Source of the DNA: Campylobacterales bacterium
GTDB taxonomy: Bacteria; Campylobacterota; Campylobacteria; Campylobacterales; Sulfurospirillaceae
Length of the DNA stretch: 51,130 nt
Assembly (NCBI GenBank): GCA_016930915.1
Contig: JAFGFU010000034.1
Span: forward strand, 1-51,130
Reading direction: 5' to 3'
In this document: positions 20,435-30,250 of the stretch, in pieces
How positions within the stretch are numbered: position 1 is the first letter of the stretch
Layout: every line of letters starts with the position of its first letter
Translations under genes and position numbers: made by a program
The notes under the pieces: generated by a model
Database searches by the model: none
Told to the model about the DNA's origin: nothing
What the model saw: the letters and a program-made list of their open reading frames with translations, nothing else

Positions 20435-21666
20435 CAAAATCTTCTATTTTTTACAGCATTACCTTTATTTTTGCAACCAGTATAGTGAGTATTTTTTTAG
20501 CCCTTCTCTTTCTATTAGAATACGACAAACAAACCTATACAGAAAAACTCAATACAAAATACTCCATTATCTCCCGTGCAACTTTGTTTCATTTAAATAA
20601 TTTTATTACCAATGAAGAGTTGAAGCGACAAGTTCAGGGCTATCAGATGCGTGAAATTACGGATAAAGAGGTCAAACAATCTATTATTGCACGTGCTCAA
20701 ATTATCCAAAAAATTGCAGATAAAATTGGAACAAGTGCCATTTTACGTTATGAAAATGACCACTATTTACACATTGAAACCAAGTATTCATCTTTGCTTC
20801 TTAAAGATGAAGATTTTCAACCCTACCGTTACGATTTAATTAAAACCATCTTTGGTAGTGTCTTTGCTATTATTATTATCGCTTATATTTTGACTATTCG
20901 AAAATTAAAACCCCTTCGTAAACTCAAACGCCAGATGGATCGTTTTGCAAAGGGTGATTTAAAAATTGACTGTAAAGCAGATGGCGAAGATGAGATTTCT
21001 CAAGTAGCCAACTCTTTTCATAATGCTGTTGAACAAATCAATAAACTCAATCACTCCAGACAACTTTTTTTGCGAAATATTATGCATGAACTTAAAACAC
21101 CCATTACTAAAGGGCGCATTAGTGCCGAAATGCTTGAAAATAGCAAACAAAAAGAGCGCCTTATCTCAACATTTGAAAAACTTGAGTTACTCATTAATGA
21201 ATTTGCCTCTATTGAGCAAATAACGTCAGGAGAAGGACTCAAAAACGTCAAACCTTATCTCTTAGTTGATTTACTTGATGAGGCTATTGATCTTGCTATG
21301 ATCTTACCAGAACAAGTCGAAAATGAAATTATAGATGAAGAAATCATTTTACATGTAGACTTTAGACTCTTTACAACCGCCATGAAAAATGTCATTGACA
21401 ACGGTATCAAATATTCTTGTGACCAAAAAATAAAAATACTTGCAACACGCTCTAAAATCTCTTTTATCAGTCAGGGGAAGCCTCTTACTAAAGAGCTTTC
21501 GCATTACCTTGAACCTTTTGTTCAGGAAAAAAACTCACATCAAAGTTTTGGATTAGGTCTTTATATTGTTCAAAATATTATCAAAGCCCATCATCTTAAC
21601 TTTACCTATGAACACAAAGATGGCTATAATTATTTTAATTTTGAAAAAATTGAAACACTCATGTAA
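20431..21666 (+). CDS. cprS: Sensor histidine kinase, CprS-like
   Basis: A 411-residue membrane kinase. Two helices (about 8-29 and 138-156) frame a periplasmic sensor of roughly 110 residues, followed by a HAMP domain (RKLKPLRKLKRQM), the phospho-acceptor His219 in MHELKTPITK and an ATPase domain with NVIDNGIKYS and FGLGLYIVQN. It is coupled to CprR by an ATGA overlap. The signal sensed is unknown; linkage to htrA suggests envelope stress. A one-mismatch TTACATGTAG word at 21349 encodes LHV. Confidence 0.87.
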   Translation: MTKSSIFYSITFIFATSIVSIFLALLFLLEYDKQTYTEKLNTKYSIISRATLFHLNNFITNEELKRQVQGYQMREITDKEVKQSIIARAQIIQKIADKIGTSAILRYENDHYLHIETKYSSLLLKDEDFQPYRYDLIKTIFGSVFAIIIIAYILTIRKLKPLRKLKRQMDRFAKGDLKIDCKADGEDEISQVANSFHNAVEQINKLNHSRQLFLRNIMHELKTPITKGRISAEMLENSKQKERLISTFEKLELLINEFASIEQITSGEGLKNVKPYLLVDLLDEAIDLAMILPEQVENEIIDEEIILHVDFRLFTTAMKNVIDNGIKYSCDQKIKILATRSKISFISQGKPLTKELSHYLEPFVQEKNSHQSFGLGLYIVQNIIKAHHLNFTYEHKDGYNYFNFEKIETLM

Positions 21667-21675
21667 ATTTTAGAG

Positions 21676-21681
21676 TACAAT
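21676..21681 (+). promoter_or_regulatory. -10 box before the GGDEF-like gene
   Basis: TACAAT preceded by TTTTAGAG, 28 bases before the ATG, with AAAGGAG as ribosome site. It suggests the small gene has its own promoter as well as possible read-through from cprS. Confidence 0.5.
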
Positions 21682-21709
21682 TAAAACAAATAGGTCAAAA
21701 GGAGCCCTT

Positions 21710-22111
21710 ATGTCTGGAATTACATTTTCAAATAGTGATTTAACCCATTTTATTGATCATCATATCGCTTTATTAGAACGCTTTGGAATTAAAGATGAGG
21801 TTCCCTTTTCACTTATCTTTTTTTCATTAGACGATAAGAAAGAGATTGATTGCTTAAAAATGTTTCAAGATATTCTTCGAAAAACAGATGCCATTTTTAA
21901 TCACAGCAATCATTATGTTGTTATGCTGACAGGAACGGATTGGAATGGTGCCATGGAAGTTTTAAGTGGGATTCAGGAGTTTTTAGCTCAAGAACCATCT
22001 GAGACCATTGTCAGTTATCCTGAAGACGGAACAAATGCACAAATATTATTAAAGAAACTCCATGATAGTGTAGAAGATAATTGCAATATTACTTCAGAAC
22101 TTTTAAAGTAG
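21710..22111 (+). CDS. Small degenerate GGDEF-like protein
   Basis: A 133-residue cytoplasmic protein. Its strand-helix pattern resembles half of a diguanylate cyclase: FSLIFFSLDDKKEI (33-46) in the place of the metal-binding strand, LRKTDAIFNHSNHYVVML (56-73) where active enzymes have the GGDEF hairpin, and VSYPEDGTNAQILLKKL (101-117) in the place of the final segment. The catalytic GG-E-F residues are replaced by SNHYV, so it should not make c-di-GMP. It may be an adaptor or regulator. The assignment rests on pattern only. It follows cprS by 43 bases and ends in a strong terminator. Confidence 0.55.
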   Translation: MSGITFSNSDLTHFIDHHIALLERFGIKDEVPFSLIFFSLDDKKEIDCLKMFQDILRKTDAIFNHSNHYVVMLTGTDWNGAMEVLSGIQEFLAQEPSETIVSYPEDGTNAQILLKKLHDSVEDNCNITSELLK

Positions 22112-22133
22112 TAGGACAACCTACTACTTTTTT
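22105..22133. terminator. Strong terminator between the GGDEF-like gene and lolF
   Basis: An 11-bp perfect stem (22105-22115 with 22120-22130) closes on the loop ACAA and is followed by T on the plus side. A-rich flanks also suit the minus strand, so it probably serves both convergent genes. It begins within the last codons of the plus-strand gene. Confidence 0.85.
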
Positions 22134-23334
22134 ATTCATTACGTAACGTATCTAAAACGTTAATCTGCGTTGCTTTATACGCAGGATAATAAGACGAAAG
22201 TGCTACAATAATAGTTGTACCAACAACTGTAAGCCAAAAATCCAACATAGAAAGATCTAGTGGTAATTTAGCTGTTCCATACACATCAGCAGGAAGTGAA
22301 ATAAGATCAAAAGAACCCAAGAGAAAAAGTGCTAAAAATCCAAGAATAATGCCAAATAGCATTCCCCCGCCCCCAATAACAATACCTAAATAAAAAAATG
22401 TATTTTTAATTTCATGTTTATAGGCACCTAATGAGAGTAGCAAGGCTATCTCTTTACGTCTGTTCATAACTGTCATTAAAAGAGAACTAATAATATTAAG
22501 TGATGCAATCAAAATAATCAACATTAAAACAATGAAAAGTGCTCTTTTTTCAAGGGCAAGAGCTGCAAAAAAGTTTCCATTCATTTGCCACCAACCTACA
22601 ATACCTAAGTCATCTGGCAGCACACTTCGAATTTTCTCGATATCGGCAAAAGGATCCTCTGAATAAATATGAATACCATCATATTTTCCCTCTTCATACT
22701 GTAAAACTTGCGCTAAAGAATCAAGGGTGGTATACATATACGCTTTATCATATGCCATTAGTCCAGAACGAAATGAACCTTGATAATTAAAGCGTTTCAT
22801 TTTAGGAATTAAACTCATACCACCAGGATCATTTTTAGTAAAAATAAGTGTTGCTTTTTCATCAGCAGAAAACTGGTGTGTTTTTGCAATTTCACTACCC
22901 GTTATAAGGTCGTATTTGTCTAATGTTTTATCTTTAATAGCCTCTGCTAAAATAGTATTTATTTTTGCTTCTTGTTCAAAATAGACACCAAAAAGCATAC
23001 CACCTTCAAGCCTATTCCCTTTTTTAATAATAACTTGAGTTGAAATATAAGGACTAAACTTGAGTTGTGGGAATTGTGCTTCTAATCGTTGCAAATCCAT
23101 CTCACTCACAGGATTAAAACTACGAGAATAAATAGACAACGGATAGTTCATAGTGAAGAGTTTCTTTTCAAACTCTTTATCAAAACCATTCATAATGGCC
23201 ATAGCAACCATTAAAACCATCAGTCCAATCGCCACACCAAAAAATGCTAAAAAAGAAATAACAGTAATAAAAGGTTGCGACTTATCAAAACGCAAGTACT
23301 TTTTAACAAGGTAAAAACTAAGATTCTTTTGCAC
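22132..23334 (-). CDS. LolC/LolE-family lipoprotein-releasing permease (LolF-like)
   Basis: A 400-residue FtsX-type ABC permease with one helix near 22-45, a periplasmic domain of about 200 residues and three C-terminal helices. In the Lol pathway LolCDE extracts lipoproteins from the inner membrane and passes them to LolA; bacteria of this group usually have a single hybrid LolF instead of LolC and LolE. Context supports this, with lolA just beyond secA. The start is GTG at 23334, with an AAGGA site overlapping the secA stop codon 9 bases upstream. Confidence 0.85.
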   Translation of the reverse strand: MQKNLSFYLVKKYLRFDKSQPFITVISFLAFFGVAIGLMVLMVAMAIMNGFDKEFEKKLFTMNYPLSIYSRSFNPVSEMDLQRLEAQFPQLKFSPYISTQVIIKKGNRLEGGMLFGVYFEQEAKINTILAEAIKDKTLDKYDLITGSEIAKTHQFSADEKATLIFTKNDPGGMSLIPKMKRFNYQGSFRSGLMAYDKAYMYTTLDSLAQVLQYEEGKYDGIHIYSEDPFADIEKIRSVLPDDLGIVGWWQMNGNFFAALALEKRALFIVLMLIILIASLNIISSLLMTVMNRRKEIALLLSLGAYKHEIKNTFFYLGIVIGGGGMLFGIILGFLALFLLGSFDLISLPADVYGTAKLPLDLSMLDFWLTVVGTTIIVALSSYYPAYKATQINVLDTLRNE

Positions 23335-23343
23335 CCAAAGTCC

Positions 23344-25929
23344 TTATGCTAAAAGCCCTTTTTTAGGACCACTCTTGCCACAACACTGCTTATATTTTTT
23401 ACCACTTCCACAAGGGCACGGCTCATTACGAGAAGTCTTTTTTTCTTGATTATTTTCATCTTCTTCACTGCTAAAAGGACTTTGATGATGAAGTGTTGCA
23501 TTGGCATTTGCAGCTTCCATTTTACGAATCATTTCTTCCATGGCATGACGCTCTTCTTCCTCTTTGTTATCACGAAGCTGAACAATATGCAAGGTTCTAA
23601 AACTCTCAAATTTAATCTGTTCCACAAGCTCAATAAAGAGATTATAACTCTCTTTTTTATACTCTGTTAATGGATCTTTTTGATTGTATCCGCGAAGACC
23701 GATACCTGTTTTTAGAATGTCCATTTGATATAAATGTGCTCTCCAAGTGTTATCAATTACTTGAAGATATAAAATACGCTCAATTTCTTTACGTTGCACA
23801 TCATCTACTACGGACATTTTCATCTCAAAACTTTCAATCAGTTTCTCAATAATATGTGCACGCAAAGATTCAAAATCTAAACCTTGTAATGCATGCACAT
23901 CAAAGTCTTCATTTAATTCATCTTTAAGAAGAGAAACCAAACGCTCTATGTTATAGTCACTTTGAGTAGTCCCTTCATAAATCTCTGCTTTAAAAAGGGT
24001 ATTGGTTACAAATTCAAGACGAATATCTTTAATTTTATTTTCAATATCATATGCTGCACTTAAAAGCTCATTTCTAAAATTATAAATTGTCTTACGCTGT
24101 TTATTAGCGACATCATCGTACTCAAGAAGATGCTTACGAGACTCAAAATGAAGTGCTTCAACTTTTTTCTGTGCATTTTCAACGGCACGTGTCACCATTT
24201 TTGACTCAATATGTTCACCCTCTTCAATGCCTAAGCGTTCCATAATCGCTTTAATACGATCACTTCCAAAAATACGAAGTAAATTATCTTCAAGGCTTAA
24301 ATAAAAACGACTCTTTCCAACATCGCCCTGACGCCCAGAACGACCACGCAATTGATTGTCAATACGTCTGCTCTCATGGCGCTCTGTACCAATAATATAC
24401 AACCCACCTAGCGCTTTAATTTCATCGGTAATTTTAATATCGACACCACGTCCTGCCATATTGGTTGCAATTGTTACGGCTCCTTTAACCCCAGCGTCTT
24501 TAATAATTTGAGCTTCTTTTTCATGATTTTTTGCATTTAAAACAGAATGAGGTACTTTCTCTTTTTTGAGTAATTCATGCAAAAGTTCACTTTTTTCAAT
24601 CGATGCAGTTCCCACTAAAACAGGTTGCCCTTTTATATGACACTCTTTAATATCTTTAATTACTGCTTCAAATTTTTCACGCTCTGTCTTATAAATTAAA
24701 TCATTCATGTCTTCCCTACGCATCGGCACATTGGTTGGAATAGAAATAACCTCTAAATTATAAATTTGTGCAAATTCCGTTGCTTCTGTTTGTGCAGTTC
24801 CTGTCATTCCCGCTAATTTTTTATACAATCTAAAATAGTTTTGAAAGGTAATATCAGCCAGTGTTTGAGACTCTTCTTTAATCATTACACCCTCTTTAGC
24901 CTCTAAGGCTTGATGCAATCCTTCTGAAAAACGTCTTCCCTCACTCAAACGACCTGTAAATTCATCAACAATAACAATTTCACCCTCACGCACAACATAA
25001 TCAACATCAGCAGTAAAAAGATAATGTGCTTTAAGTGCTTGATCAAGATGATGCGATAAAACGGCATTTTCAAGACTATAAAGGTTATCTACACCAAAAA
25101 GTTTTTCAGCATTTCCAATTCCTTCTTCTGTCATTAAAATAGTACGATTTTTTTCATCAACAGTAAAATCACCCTCTTTAATCAACTTTTTCGCCACATC
25201 GTCTGCTAGTTTATAGCCATCTAATGTTCGATTAGAAGGTCCTGAAATAATTAAAGGGGTTCTTGCTTCATCAATTAAAATAGAGTCTACTTCATCTACA
25301 ATAACAAAATGATGAACACGTTGTACCTTCTCATCTAAAGAGTAGCGCATATTATCTCTTAAATAATCAAACCCAAATTCGTTATTTGTTCCATATGTAA
25401 TATCAGCATCATACTGTTCTTTTCGCTGTATATCATTTTCTAAATCATTCGTGACGATACCAACACTAAGCCCTAAAAAGTTATAAATACGTGACATGTC
25501 GCTTGCATCACGCTTAGCAAGGTAGTCATTGACGGTAACAACATGTACACCTTCTCCACTCATAGCATTTAAAACGACTGGCAACGTTGCAACAAGTGTT
25601 TTACCCTCACCTGTTTTCATTTCAGCGATATCCCCGCCATGCAAGACCAAACCACCAATCATCTGAACATCAAAATGACGCATTCCTGTGGTTCTCTTAC
25701 TTACCTCTCTTGTGATAGCAAAGACATCATTTAAAACATCATCTAATGATTTATTTCCTGATTGAACTTCTGTTTTTAGACTATTAAAGGCTTCTTTAAG
25801 AGCATCGTCACTCAATTTTTCATAGCTCAACTCTAAGGCGTTAATTTTTTTAACGCGCTGAGAAAGTTCTTTAATAACACGATCATTTTTCGTGCCAAAA
25901 ATTTTACGAATTAAATTACTCAATATCAT
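23344..25929 (-). CDS. secA: Preprotein translocase ATPase SecA
   Basis: SecA drives post-translational export through SecYEG. The 861-residue protein has Walker [14 protein letters not shown] (104-116), the DEVD box in [12 protein letters not shown], the preprotein cross-linking domain, [11 protein letters not shown] and [20 protein letters not shown] in the second motor domain, and a C-terminal zinc-binding tail [13 protein letters not shown] that contacts SecB or phospholipid. Length and motifs are complete. Confidence 0.98.
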   Translation of the reverse strand: MILSNLIRKIFGTKNDRVIKELSQRVKKINALELSYEKLSDDALKEAFNSLKTEVQSGNKSLDDVLNDVFAITREVSKRTTGMRHFDVQMIGGLVLHGGDIAEMKTGEGKTLVATLPVVLNAMSGEGVHVVTVNDYLAKRDASDMSRIYNFLGLSVGIVTNDLENDIQRKEQYDADITYGTNNEFGFDYLRDNMRYSLDEKVQRVHHFVIVDEVDSILIDEARTPLIISGPSNRTLDGYKLADDVAKKLIKEGDFTVDEKNRTILMTEEGIGNAEKLFGVDNLYSLENAVLSHHLDQALKAHYLFTADVDYVVREGEIVIVDEFTGRLSEGRRFSEGLHQALEAKEGVMIKEESQTLADITFQNYFRLYKKLAGMTGTAQTEATEFAQIYNLEVISIPTNVPMRREDMNDLIYKTEREKFEAVIKDIKECHIKGQPVLVGTASIEKSELLHELLKKEKVPHSVLNAKNHEKEAQIIKDAGVKGAVTIATNMAGRGVDIKITDEIKALGGLYIIGTERHESRRIDNQLRGRSGRQGDVGKSRFYLSLEDNLLRIFGSDRIKAIMERLGIEEGEHIESKMVTRAVENAQKKVEALHFESRKHLLEYDDVANKQRKTIYNFRNELLSAAYDIENKIKDIRLEFVTNTLFKAEIYEGTTQSDYNIERLVSLLKDELNEDFDVHALQGLDFESLRAHIIEKLIESFEMKMSVVDDVQRKEIERILYLQVIDNTWRAHLYQMDILKTGIGLRGYNQKDPLTEYKKESYNLFIELVEQIKFESFRTLHIVQLRDNKEEEERHAMEEMIRKMEAANANATLHHQSPFSSEEDENNQEKKTSRNEPCPCGSGKKYKQCCGKSGPKKGLLA

Positions 25930-25970
25930 GCGATTTCACCTCAATTTTTCTTTGCATTTACATTAATTTC

Positions 25971-26020
25971 TGATAAAACTTAGGATTTTATCATACTTTT
26001 ACTATCTATTTGATAAAACT
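25971..26020. promoter_or_regulatory. Inverted and direct repeats between secA and lolA
   Basis: TGATAAAA (25971-25978) and TTTTATCA (25986-25993) form a perfect inverted repeat with a 7-base spacer. TGATAAAACT recurs at 26011-26020. On each strand these AT-rich words look like -10 regions for the divergent secA and lolA genes. They may be overlapping promoters or a shared operator. Confidence 0.4.
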
Positions 26021-26053
26021 CCATATCTTAATTGCCTTTTATAGGAGTATTTT

Positions 26054-26569
26054 ATGCGAATCCCTCTCATTTTTCTCACGCTCACGTCACTCCTTTTTGC
26101 AAAGATTGACCATTTTAAAACAATACAAAGTGATTTTTTACAAACGCTTACCAATGATCAAAATAAGACCATTGTTTATGAAGGAACCTTATATGCAACG
26201 GATACTAAAAAAGCGCTTTGGATTTATGAAAAACCTGTGGCAAAAAAAATCTATTTTAATCACACTCGTGTCTTAATTATAGAACCCGAATTAGAACAAG
26301 CTATTATTACAACATTAGAAAATATTCCTAATATCACACAACTTCTTCAAGAAGCTCAAGAGATAAAACCCAATACATATGTAACTAAATTTATGGAAAC
26401 AACGTATACCATTGTTGCTACAAAAGAGCGTATTGAAAAAGTGACGTATAGAGATAAACTGGATAATGCTGTCGAAATTCTTTTTTCAAATCAGACAACA
26501 AATCTCTTTTTAGACGAAACCATTTTTAAGGCAGACATTCCAAAAGGTTACGATGTCGTACGTGAATAA
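26054..26569 (+). CDS. lolA: Periplasmic lipoprotein carrier LolA
   Basis: LolA ferries lipoproteins across the periplasm to the outer membrane. The 171-residue product has a signal peptide (MRIPLIFLTLTSLLFA, 1-16) and the beta-sheet half-barrel pattern: FKTIQSDFLQTL, GTLYATDTKKALWIYEKP and LFSNQTTNLFLDETIF. It is short for the family, as in other Campylobacterota. The lolF-secA-lolA neighbourhood is the one I recall from Campylobacter. A GGAG ribosome site precedes the ATG. Confidence 0.87.
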   Translation: MRIPLIFLTLTSLLFAKIDHFKTIQSDFLQTLTNDQNKTIVYEGTLYATDTKKALWIYEKPVAKKIYFNHTRVLIIEPELEQAIITTLENIPNITQLLQEAQEIKPNTYVTKFMETTYTIVATKERIEKVTYRDKLDNAVEILFSNQTTNLFLDETIFKADIPKGYDVVRE

Positions 26570-26587
26570 TCTTTACATGTAAAGATA

Positions 26588-26628
26588 AAAAGTTGACTTT
26601 TTTAAATATTTTAGAAAAGCCAACTTTT
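26588..26628. terminator. Bidirectional terminator between lolA and nhaA
   Basis: AAAAGTTG (26588-26595) pairs with CAACTTTT (26621-26628); after one mismatch CTTTT pairs with AAAAG. A- and T-rich flanks suit both directions. It lies between convergent lolA and nhaA, next to an 18-bp perfect palindrome (26569-26586). Confidence 0.7.
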
Positions 26629-26633
26629 AAAAT

Positions 26634-27812
26634 TTATGCTGTTTTTGTCACTCGATATAAAAATAAATAACCGATTAATCCCGATAAAAACGACCCTAGT
26701 AAAATAGCCAATTTATCTGCATAATGAAATAAATCTGTGTCATTGTATGCCAAAGTATTAACGAAAAGACTCATGGTAAAACCAATACCTGTTAAAATAG
26801 CAACACCATAGAGTTGTGCAAAGTTACTGCCTGAAGGAAGCTTAGCAATGCCTAATTTAATAGCAATATAACTAAAGACAAAAACACCTAATTGTTTTCC
26901 TAAAAAGAGTCCACACATGATGCCTAGTGATACATCCGAGAATAATGCAGAAGCTGATAAATTTCGAAGATCAACCCCAGCATTTACAAAAGCAAAAAGT
27001 GGCAGAATAAAAAATGCGACCCAATAATGTAAATCATGTTCTAATTCTTTAACCATAGAAAAACGCTCGCCTGTCTGACCAATAGAATATAAAGGAATAC
27101 TAAAGGCAATTAAGACACCTGCAATAGTCGCATGAACGCCCGATTTAAGAACACTCACCCATAAAACAATGCCAACTAAAATATAAGCTGCTTTTTTGGC
27201 TACATTCATTCTATTCATAAGAAAAAGAATTATAAGGGCAACCAGAGCAACACTGATGGAAAGAATAGATAAATCATTCGTATAAAAGAGTGCAATAATA
27301 ACAATAGCCCCAAGGTCATCAATAATAGCTAATGCCATCAAAAATATTTTTAACGAAGCAGGAACCCTTGTTCCTAAAAGCGAGATAATACCTAGTGCAA
27401 ATGCAATATCCGTTGCCGTTGGAATTGCCCAACCATTCATTGCAAAAGTATCTTTATAATTAAAAGCGATAAAAATAATAGCAGGCATCACCATTCCACC
27501 CAATGCAGCAATTGACGGAAGTGCAATTTGACTTTTAGTAGAAAGTTCTCCCTCTAAAACTTCACGCTTCACTTCTAGACCAATCAGAAAAAAGAAAATG
27601 GCCATCAAGCCATCATTCACCCACAAGAGCAGTGGTTTTGCAATACCAAACGTCCCAACACTCACTTGTACAGGCGTATGTAAAAATTGTGTATATATTT
27701 CAGCTAAAAAACTATTTTGTAAAAAAAGTGCACAAATGGTTGCAAGGATAAGAATGATTCCCGCTGAAGATTGCCGTTGAATAAACTCTTTTATCATCTT
27801 TTTAAACATCAA
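26634..27812 (-). CDS. nhaA: Na+/H+ antiporter NhaA
   Basis: NhaA exports sodium in exchange for protons and sets pH and salt tolerance. The 392-residue product has about 12 membrane helices. It keeps the unwound-helix motif WAIPTATDIAFALGI and the paired aspartates in AIIDDLGAIVIIALFY that bind Na+ or H+. The start at 27812 gives an initial MMFKKMIKEF; the second Met is equally possible. It stands alone between lolA and mnmE. Confidence 0.95.
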   Translation of the reverse strand: MMFKKMIKEFIQRQSSAGIILILATICALFLQNSFLAEIYTQFLHTPVQVSVGTFGIAKPLLLWVNDGLMAIFFFLIGLEVKREVLEGELSTKSQIALPSIAALGGMVMPAIIFIAFNYKDTFAMNGWAIPTATDIAFALGIISLLGTRVPASLKIFLMALAIIDDLGAIVIIALFYTNDLSILSISVALVALIILFLMNRMNVAKKAAYILVGIVLWVSVLKSGVHATIAGVLIAFSIPLYSIGQTGERFSMVKELEHDLHYWVAFFILPLFAFVNAGVDLRNLSASALFSDVSLGIMCGLFLGKQLGVFVFSYIAIKLGIAKLPSGSNFAQLYGVAILTGIGFTMSLFVNTLAYNDTDLFHYADKLAILLGSFLSGLIGYLFLYRVTKTA

Positions 27813-27956
27813 AAACCTCTCTTTTATATTAGACTTCTTGCACTATCTTTGATAAAAGCTAACGCAACAAGCCTATTTTTTTCATAGTATCACATTGAGG
27901 TAAATAGTTTATAAATTAAATATTAAGACACCCAAGCTAACAATAAAGAGTATGCT

Positions 27957-29294
27957 TTACTTTCCAAGGCAAAACTGCCCAAACATTTTATCCAAAATTT
28001 CATCCCTCTCAAATGCCATAGAAATAGAAGAAATAGCCATGATAGCATCATTTAAATGAAAAGCAAAGAGTTCTAGCTCCCCTTCTCCTAAAAGAGCATA
28101 CGACGCTTTAACATTTTCATATGTCTTACGTACAGCATCTATTTGTCTTTGTGATGTTAACAATAAATTATCTTCGTGTGTCGTTTGATCCAAAATACTA
28201 TGCAGAGCCTCTATAATATGCTGTGCATCTTTTTGGCACTCCAGGGCAATAAACTCTTTACCTAAACGTTTTGTGTCAAAACAACTGGCTAAATCCGTTT
28301 TATTAAGGACCATAAGAATTTTTTTATCAGCAGAATATTGACTTAGAAGATTTAAAATTTCTTCATCTTCATGATCACATACACGGCTATTATCAAACAT
28401 CGCAATCACTATTTCAGACTCTTCAATGGCTAAAATAGAACGCTCGATTCCAATTTTTTCGATGGCATCATGCGCTTGCCTAATACCCGCCGTATCGACA
28501 ATCTTTACCAAATGCGTTCCAATACGAAGCTCTTCTTCAATTGTATCGCGTGTGGTTCCTGCAATATTACTAATAATAGCCCTGTCATAACTTAAAAGTG
28601 TATTTAAAAGAGAACTCTTACCAACATTCGGTTTTCCAACAATTGCTATTTTAAAACCATTAATAAGCCCTTGACGCCGTTGACTACTCTCATATGTTTT
28701 GAGAAGATCTTTGGATAAAGCATCTAATTTTATTTTAATTTGATCCATCATATCTAACGGCAAATCTTCTTCAGCATAATCAATATTAACTTCTACAAAT
28801 GCAAGTATTTCAACCAAAAGATTTCTTACATGTAAAACAAAATTTCGCAGTTCGCCTTTAAGTTGGCGTGTCAACATTTTTGCAGCATCCACACTTTTTG
28901 TCTCAATTAATGCAGCAATCGCTTCTGCTTCACTCAAATCTATTCTGCCATTTAAAAATGCCCTCTTTGAAAATTCACCAGGATTTGCTAATCTCACCCC
29001 ATAATGAAGAAGTGTTTGTAAAACCATTCCAGCAACAACACTACCACCATGACACTGAAATTCAACAACATCTTCTGCGGTAAAACTATGCGGTGCTTTA
29101 AAATAAAGGACAATAGCCTGATCAATCGCTTCATCCATAAAATCATATAAAAAACACAGCGTAGCGACACGAGGCGTAAAACTCTCTTTATGAGAAAGCT
29201 TTTGAGCAAAAAAATAAGCTTCAGGTCCACTAACACGAACAATAGCAATGGACCCAACACCTGAGCTGGTGGCAATAGCAGCAATAGTATTTAT
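27957..29294 (-). CDS. mnmE: tRNA modification GTPase MnmE, AUA start
   Basis: MnmE with MnmG makes the cmnm5U34 wobble modification. From the ATG at 29138 the protein would lack its first 52 residues. The frame stays open to 29294 and encodes the classical N-terminus NTIAAIATSSGVGSIAIVR. The codon where Met is expected is ATA (29294-29292); stops lie just beyond and there is no ATG, GTG or TTG between. An AGGA site lies 7 bases before it. The product is then 445 residues, normal for the family. It has the N-terminal folate domain, a G domain with GKPNVGKSSLLN and DTAGI, and the C-terminal CLGK motif. Confidence 0.88.
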   Translation of the reverse strand: MNTIAAIATSSGVGSIAIVRVSGPEAYFFAQKLSHKESFTPRVATLCFLYDFMDEAIDQAIVLYFKAPHSFTAEDVVEFQCHGGSVVAGMVLQTLLHYGVRLANPGEFSKRAFLNGRIDLSEAEAIAALIETKSVDAAKMLTRQLKGELRNFVLHVRNLLVEILAFVEVNIDYAEEDLPLDMMDQIKIKLDALSKDLLKTYESSQRRQGLINGFKIAIVGKPNVGKSSLLNTLLSYDRAIISNIAGTTRDTIEEELRIGTHLVKIVDTAGIRQAHDAIEKIGIERSILAIEESEIVIAMFDNSRVCDHEDEEILNLLSQYSADKKILMVLNKTDLASCFDTKRLGKEFIALECQKDAQHIIEALHSILDQTTHEDNLLLTSQRQIDAVRKTYENVKASYALLGEGELELFAFHLNDAIMAISSISMAFERDEILDKMFGQFCLGK

Positions 29295-30250
29295 GCGTTT
29301 TTCCTATTAAAATCATTTACGACGATAAACTTACCGCCATCTTTTCCTGACTTAATTCCAACATATTTTTCAGGAAATGCTGCACGAAGTGCTTCAAGAG
29401 CAATTTTAATTAACACACCATCTAAAATCTTTGTTTGACCTTTTCCACTGTTACGAATACGCTCAATAACAGGTGCCAAATATTTTTCAATCATCTCTTC
29501 TTGATTTTTCAAAAATTCTGCAATTTCTAAACGAATATTTAGGCCATACTTTAGATTAATCCAATTGTAAAGAAGATAAGAAAGAGCCTTATAACGATAG
29601 CCCTCTTTTCCAATTAATAGTGCAGCATCTTCACCACTAAATTCAATGAGTATCGTATCATCATTGTACTTTGTCACGATAGGCGACTCAAGTGTAAAAC
29701 AACTGTATTTAAATAAATGCTTAATCTGAACGTTCACTTCATCAATAATATCATTCATTGAACGTTTTTCTTGATGAAAATTCTGATCAATAGCCGTTGA
29801 TACTACAAGCGTCTGCTTGAGCTCTTTTGAAGTATGTTTAACGATTTCTAAAGAAGGTTCTTCCTTAAAAAAAGAGTCCTCTTTAGGAGGAAGAGATGCT
29901 ATTTCTGGATTTTTTTCAGAATTTTCATGAGGAATAAAATCTCTATTTTTATTTTTAGCACGTCTGTTTTTGGCACGTCTATTTTTATCTTTTTTTTCAT
30001 CACAAGAAGAGACATCTATCTCTTTTTGACGCTCTTGATGAAAAGTAGAAGATGGCTTATTTTCCTTGAATTCTTTATGTTTATCGCCTTTACGTTGAAC
30101 ATCAATAATGGCATTTTTTTTAAATAAGCCTAAAAAACCATTGGAACCATTTTGGATAATATTTATATCCAATTCCACCACTGAACAAGACAACTCACTC
30201 GCAGCTTTAGAATAAGCTTCTTGGAGCGTTGATGCTTCAACTCTTATCAT
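29291..30250 (-). CDS. jag: Jag/KhpB-family RNA-binding protein
   Basis: Jag (KhpB) binds RNA and affects cell-wall growth and membrane protein insertion; it travels with yidC in many bacteria. The 319-residue product has the Jag-N domain (1-52, EASTLQEAYSKAASEL and GFLGLFKK), a long charged linker with the repeated basic word NRRAKNRRAKNK (about 93-104), a KH domain with GEDAALLIGKEGYRYKAL, and a short R3H-like end (ALEALRAAFPEKYVGIKSG). It overlaps yidC by 4 bases, and its stop codon TAA overlaps the ATA start of mnmE. Confidence 0.9.
   Translation of the reverse strand: MIRVEASTLQEAYSKAASELSCSVVELDINIIQNGSNGFLGLFKKNAIIDVQRKGDKHKEFKENKPSSTFHQERQKEIDVSSCDEKKDKNRRAKNRRAKNKNRDFIPHENSEKNPEIASLPPKEDSFFKEEPSLEIVKHTSKELKQTLVVSTAIDQNFHQEKRSMNDIIDEVNVQIKHLFKYSCFTLESPIVTKYNDDTILIEFSGEDAALLIGKEGYRYKALSYLLYNWINLKYGLNIRLEIAEFLKNQEEMIEKYLAPVIERIRNSGKGQTKILDGVLIKIALEALRAAFPEKYVGIKSGKDGGKFIVVNDFNRKNA

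Noticed and set aside
11140-25550. Other ACATGT sites (near 11149, 25494 and 25541) as palindrome members
   Set aside because: Their flanks are CACATGTG, GACATGTC and AACATGTA without the TT/AA arms, so I did not count them.
27957-29138. mnmE as a pseudogene or 5'-truncated gene
   Set aside because: The upstream 52 codons are intact and conserved; only the start codon is unusual, so a broken gene is not the simplest reading.
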